Assembly: GCF_020740535.1 (NCBI RefSeq)
Contig: NZ_CP082362.1
Location: 4,028,501-4,092,500 of the forward strand
Reading direction: 5' to 3'
Length of the DNA: 64,000 nt
Source of the DNA: Streptomyces profundus
Lineage (GTDB): Bacteria; Actinomycetota; Actinomycetes; Streptomycetales; Streptomycetaceae
The notes beneath the pieces are model-generated. The model was not told where the DNA came from, made no database searches, and was given only the letters and a program-made list of their open reading frames with translations. The stretch's first letter is position 1. Each line of letters begins with the position of its first letter. Below are positions 60,702 through 64,000 of the stretch, piece by piece. Made by a program: the position numbers and the translations under genes.

Positions 60702-60821
60702 CGACCTTGCGATCTCAGCAATCAGTTGTTGGTCCCAAGGGGCGGTCTCCCGATCAACCCCGTGGCGCAGCTCCACTGCCGACGATCTTGCGGAGGCACC
60801 GCTTGTGCCCGTGGGCTGCGC

Positions 60822-60833
60822 TAGCCTGCATCC
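60822..60833 (+). promoter_or_regulatory. -10 element for a leaderless hsdM mRNA
   Basis: TAGCCT at 60822-60827 fits the actinomycete -10 consensus TANNNT and ends 6 bp before the hsdM GTG. The transcript would start at or next to the start codon. No Shine-Dalgarno is seen. Confidence 0.5.
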
Positions 60834-62354
60834 GTGATTACAGGTGAGCTGAAGAGCAAGATCGATCGATTGTGGGACGCCTTCTGGTCAGGGGGTATCT
60901 CGAATCCGCTGGAGGTCATCGAACAGATCACCTACCTGATGTTCATCCGGCGCCTCGACATCCTGGAACAGGCCAAGGAGAACAAGGCCAACCGCACTGG
61001 GCGGCCGGTCGAGAACCCGATCTACGCGGATGACACTCAAGTCCTGCGCTGGTCAGCGTTCATCAACGAGTCCCCCGAGAACATGCTCACCCGGGTACGT
61101 GACGGTGTCTTCCCCTGGCTGAGCACCCTGGGTGGCGAGGGGTCCACCTACGCGCACCACATGAAGGACGCGCGGTTCACCATCACGACCTCAAACCTGC
61201 TCACCAAGGCCGTCGACATGATCAACGGCATCGACATGGGCGACAGGGACACCAAGGGCGATCTGTACGAGTACATGCTCGGCAAGATCGCCACGGCGGG
61301 GCAGAACGGCCAGTTCCGCACGCCCCGACACATCATCCAACTGATGGTGGAGATGATGGCCCCACAACCGGGTGACGAGATCTGCGACCCGGCGTGCGGC
61401 ACCGCAGGCTTCCTCGTGGCTTCCGCAGAGTATGTGGAGCGCACGCACCGCGAGGCGTTGTACGAGCCAGCCCAGCGCCAGCACTTCAACGAAAGCATGT
61501 TCCACGGCTTCGACTTCGACAGCACCATGCTCCGTATCGGCAGCATGAATATGCTGTTGCACTCGGTCGAGAACCCCGACATCCGCTACCGCGACTCGCT
61601 CGCCCAGAGCGCGGCGGGTGAGGTTGACCGGTACTCCCTCATCCTCGCCAACCCCCCCTTCGCAGGGAGCCTCGACTATGACGCGACGGCGTCCGATCTG
61701 CAGAAGGTCGTGAAGACCAAGAAGACCGAGCTGCTCTTCCTCGCTCTCTTTCTGCGCCTACTCAAGCCGGGTGGCCGGGCCGCAGTCATTGTCCCGGACG
61801 GAGTACTGTTTGGATCCAGCAAGGCACACAAAGAACTGCGGAAGATCCTTGTCGATGACCATAAGCTGGACGCCGTAGTAAAGCTTCCCAGTGGCGTCTT
61901 CAAACCTTATGCGGGAGTCTCTACAGCGATTCTATTTTTCACCAAGACCAATAGCGGAGGAACAGATAACGTCTGGTTCTACGAAGTCACGGCAGACGGT
62001 TGGAGTCTCGACGATAGGCGAAATCCGCTACTCCCGGAAGACAAGATCGGGCCGCTCATCGGCGATGCTACGCTGAGCGATGAAGAACACAACAAAAACA
62101 ACCTTCCCGACGTGCTGTCCCGTTGGCGGCGCCGCAATGGCAGCGAGCAGGAGCGGCCCCGGACTGAGCAGAGCTTCTCTGTCTCCAAGGAGGAAATCTC
62201 TGCACAGAACTATGACCTGAGCCTGAATCGGTACAAGGAAATCACCCACGAGGAGATCGCACATCGAGAACCAAGCGAGATTATGGATGAACTCGAACGG
62301 ATCGAGGCGGATATCCAACAAGGCATGAGCGAGCTGAAGGGGATGCTGAGATGA
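60834..62354 (+). CDS. hsdM: Type I restriction-modification adenine methyltransferase subunit HsdM
   Basis: This 506-residue N6-adenine methyltransferase has a helical N-terminus (VIEQITYLMFIRRLDILEQA), an AdoMet-binding motif CDPACGTAGFLVAS, the catalytic LILANPPFAGS (NPPF) and a C-terminal region with SRWRRRNG. It methylates host DNA at the site set by HsdS and is also required for cleavage. GTG 60834 seems leaderless. It overlaps hsdS (ATGA). GC content falls within this gene toward its 3' end. Confidence 0.95.
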   Translation: MITGELKSKIDRLWDAFWSGGISNPLEVIEQITYLMFIRRLDILEQAKENKANRTGRPVENPIYADDTQVLRWSAFINESPENMLTRVRDGVFPWLSTLGGEGSTYAHHMKDARFTITTSNLLTKAVDMINGIDMGDRDTKGDLYEYMLGKIATAGQNGQFRTPRHIIQLMVEMMAPQPGDEICDPACGTAGFLVASAEYVERTHREALYEPAQRQHFNESMFHGFDFDSTMLRIGSMNMLLHSVENPDIRYRDSLAQSAAGEVDRYSLILANPPFAGSLDYDATASDLQKVVKTKKTELLFLALFLRLLKPGGRAAVIVPDGVLFGSSKAHKELRKILVDDHKLDAVVKLPSGVFKPYAGVSTAILFFTKTNSGGTDNVWFYEVTADGWSLDDRRNPLLPEDKIGPLIGDATLSDEEHNKNNLPDVLSRWRRRNGSEQERPRTEQSFSVSKEEISAQNYDLSLNRYKEITHEEIAHREPSEIMDELERIEADIQQGMSELKGMLR

Positions 62355-63586
62355 GCGCACTCACTCGACGAGTGCTTGCCAATGTGGTCACAGATGTGAA
62401 ATCTGGTTTCGCTTGCGGAGAGGAGGATCCCAACGGCATCTTCCAAGTCCGCATGAACAACATTGCCAGGTCCGGGAAGCTGGACCTTACCAAAAAGCGC
62501 TACGTGCCAGCCAGCCAAAAGCAGGTCGAAAAAACCCTACTTGGCCCAGGCGACATCCTCTTCAATGCAACAAACAGCCCAGACCTCGTAGGGAAGACCC
62601 TTCTTTTTTCTGGGCTCGATGAGCCCACGGTTTTCAGTAACCACTTTCTGCGACTGCGCACGGACGAAGAGCAGGTCACTCCAGCATACCTGGCTCATTT
62701 GCTCCAAGCCCAGTTTCAGCGCGGGGTATTCAAGTCGATGTGCCGCCAGTGGGTGAATCAGGCCACGGTGAGTCGCGATTCCTTGCTCCGTATGGACCTT
62801 CCAGTACCGCCAATCACAGAACAGCACGAGATTGTCTCTGTGCTCGATCACGTGGACGCGTTGCGCATCAAACGACAAAATACCCTTTCCCTTCTCGACG
62901 ATCTCGCTGAATCTATCTTCGCCGACACATTTGGCAACGTAGCAACGAACGATCGCCATTGGAACAGCGCCCGAAGCTTGGGCGAGGTGGCATTCGTCGG
63001 ATCTGGAATCACGAAAGGTCGCAAGGTACCCAACCTTCCGCTACGGAAAATTCCATACATGGCGGTTGTCAATGTCCAAGAGCGACACCTTGATCTTTCT
63101 GTAATCAAGGAGATCGATGCCACAGAGGATGAGATCAATCGCTACCGCCTCTTGGGGAACGACCTACTACTCACAGAGGGCGGGGACCCAGACAAACTGG
63201 GGCGAGGAACGCTATGGCGCAATGAATTGCCAGAATGCATCCATCAGAATCACATTTTCCGCGTTCGGGTCCGCGACGGATCAGGAGTTGATCCGGTATT
63301 CCTGAATTGGCTGATTGCATCAGCCCGTGGACGTCGTTATTTTTTGCGTTCCGCAAAGCAGACAACAGGGATCGCCTCCATTAATGCGACGCAGTTGAAG
63401 AATTTCCCGCTACTCACTCCGCCCATCGAAGTGCAGCAGGAATTCTCGGCTCGCATGGGCAGGCTCGAGTCGTGGAAATCGTTGCTTACCAAGCATCTTG
63501 TTGAACTTGATGCGCTATTTTCCTCTCTGCAGCATCGCGCCTTCTATGGTGAGTGGAGGGAAACTATCTCCTCCATGGTTGGTTAA
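62351..63586 (+). CDS. hsdS: Type I restriction-modification specificity subunit HsdS
   Basis: This 411-residue protein has two target recognition domains, each followed by a conserved helical spacer: ITEQHEIVSVLDHVDALRIK after the first, PPIEVQQEFSARMGRLESWK after the second. The TRDs read the two halves of the DNA target; the target cannot be predicted from sequence alone. GC in this gene is markedly lower than elsewhere, which suggests recent exchange. The ATG overlaps the hsdM stop. No disrupted or second hsdS copy is nearby. Confidence 0.93.
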   Translation: MSALTRRVLANVVTDVKSGFACGEEDPNGIFQVRMNNIARSGKLDLTKKRYVPASQKQVEKTLLGPGDILFNATNSPDLVGKTLLFSGLDEPTVFSNHFLRLRTDEEQVTPAYLAHLLQAQFQRGVFKSMCRQWVNQATVSRDSLLRMDLPVPPITEQHEIVSVLDHVDALRIKRQNTLSLLDDLAESIFADTFGNVATNDRHWNSARSLGEVAFVGSGITKGRKVPNLPLRKIPYMAVVNVQERHLDLSVIKEIDATEDEINRYRLLGNDLLLTEGGDPDKLGRGTLWRNELPECIHQNHIFRVRVRDGSGVDPVFLNWLIASARGRRYFLRSAKQTTGIASINATQLKNFPLLTPPIEVQQEFSARMGRLESWKSLLTKHLVELDALFSSLQHRAFYGEWRETISSMVG

Positions 63587-63622
63587 TCACTGTGATGGCT
63601 CACATGCCGAATCGCCCGACCT

Positions 63623-63644
63623 CTTTCGTTCGCATCAACGAAAG
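63623..63644 (+). promoter_or_regulatory. Hairpin masking the hsdR ribosome site
   Basis: CTTTCGTT and AACGAAAG pair perfectly over 8 bp with a 6-nt loop. The second arm contains most of the GAAAGG Shine-Dalgarno of hsdR, so folding could block translation. Alternatively it could be a protein-binding site. Confidence 0.5.
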
Positions 63645-63653
63645 GTTATTACC

Positions 63654-64000
63654 GTGAGCAACTTTGGGTTCCTCCAGGCGGAGTGGCCTGACCTGTACCG
63701 TGAGGTGGCGCATGCAGAGCGGCTGACATACGCGGACCCGAGGGCATCCGCGTTCTACGCGCGCCGGGTGCTGGAACTCACGGTGGCGTGGTTGTTCGAA
63801 GCCGACGACACGCTTAGGCTGCCTTATCGACGTGATCTAGCAGCCCAGATTGCCGAACCGACGCTAGTGCGGGTTGCTGGCCCTGCTGTTCGGGCGAAGA
63901 TGGATGTGATTCGCCGGCAAGGCAATATCGCTGTGCACCGCAAGACACCCATCACGCCCCAGGACGCGGTGCGCACACTCACCGAGCTATTCCACGTTCT
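63654..64000 (+). CDS. hsdR: Type I restriction endonuclease subunit HsdR, 3'-truncated by the window
   Basis: GTG 63654 has GAAAGG 8 bp upstream and begins an open frame that runs to the window end. It encodes NFGFLQAEWPDLYREVAHAE, FYARRVLELTVAWLFEAD, AKMDVIRRQGNIAVHRK and TPQDAVRTLTELF, which match the N-terminal DUF4145-type domain of HsdR proteins. The nuclease and helicase domains would lie beyond base 64000. It completes a hsdM-hsdS-hsdR operon. Confidence 0.8.
   Translation, partial: MSNFGFLQAEWPDLYREVAHAERLTYADPRASAFYARRVLELTVAWLFEADDTLRLPYRRDLAAQIAEPTLVRVAGPAVRAKMDVIRRQGNIAVHRKTPITPQDAVRTLTELFHV

Noticed and set aside
42477..64000. Right attachment repeat of the tRNA-Arg 3' end
   Set aside because: None was noticed on reading the rest of the window. 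A computed repeat search is needed to be certain.

Overview
The window looks like chromosome from Streptomyces or a close streptomycete. It has very high GC, strong third-position GC bias (which creates long meaningless open frames opposite real genes), many GTG and a few TTG starts, many ATGA/GTGA stop-start overlaps, an HrdD-type sigma factor, a complete ergothioneine operon, a Glp/GlpR pair and an FxLD lanthipeptide locus.

Region 1 (1-42.4 kb) is chromosomal backbone. It opens with the 3' part of a sugar ABC importer operon (binding protein, two permeases, DUF2264 protein); the first permease carries a one-base frameshift. Then come a phosphotransferase, an aminotransferase, a glycosyltransferase-like protein of unknown role, an NB-ARC/TPR ATPase, a GNAT enzyme, a GH26 glycosidase, a DUF4253 protein, a MerR-thioredoxin pair, a decayed serine hydrolase, a WYL regulator with a YdeI-type protein, a VOC protein and tRNA-Ala(CGC). 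A minus-strand group galU-glp-moaC-mogA-rimJ-glpR joins sugar nucleotide, molybdenum cofactor and gephyrin-like genes. Next are 5-formyl-THF cyclo-ligase, penicillin acylase, fmdB-mtnP behind a CIRCE-like element, a SAF-domain protein, mscL, an AMP-binding half protein, an MFS exporter with a TetR regulator, hrdD with a good sigma-R-type promoter, a SEDS protein, an M20 peptidase and egtABCD.

Region 2 (42.4 to about 50.1 kb) is an integrative mobilizable element inserted at tRNA-Arg(CCT). It carries a tyrosine integrase, an HTH regulator, a small excisionase-like protein, a frameshifted DUF3631 ATPase, a 420-bp repeat-rich non-coding block, a DUF2637 (SpdB-like) membrane protein, a MobC-like protein and a relaxase. 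No TraB/FtsK translocase or Rep protein is seen, so transfer probably needs a helper. No right attachment repeat was noticed, so the element may run past the window.

Region 3 (50.1-60.7 kb) is an FxLD-family class I lanthipeptide cluster: a 59-residue precursor, full-length LanB, LanC and a methyltransferase fused to a second SpaB_C-type elimination domain, plus a repeat-type helper protein and three regulatory or accessory genes. No dedicated transporter or leader protease is present. Region 4 (60.8-64 kb) is a type I restriction-modification locus, hsdM-hsdS-hsdR. hsdR is cut by the window end, and part of the locus has clearly lower GC, which suggests recent acquisition. A likely reading is one mobile island whose cargo is a peptide antibiotic locus and a host-defence system.
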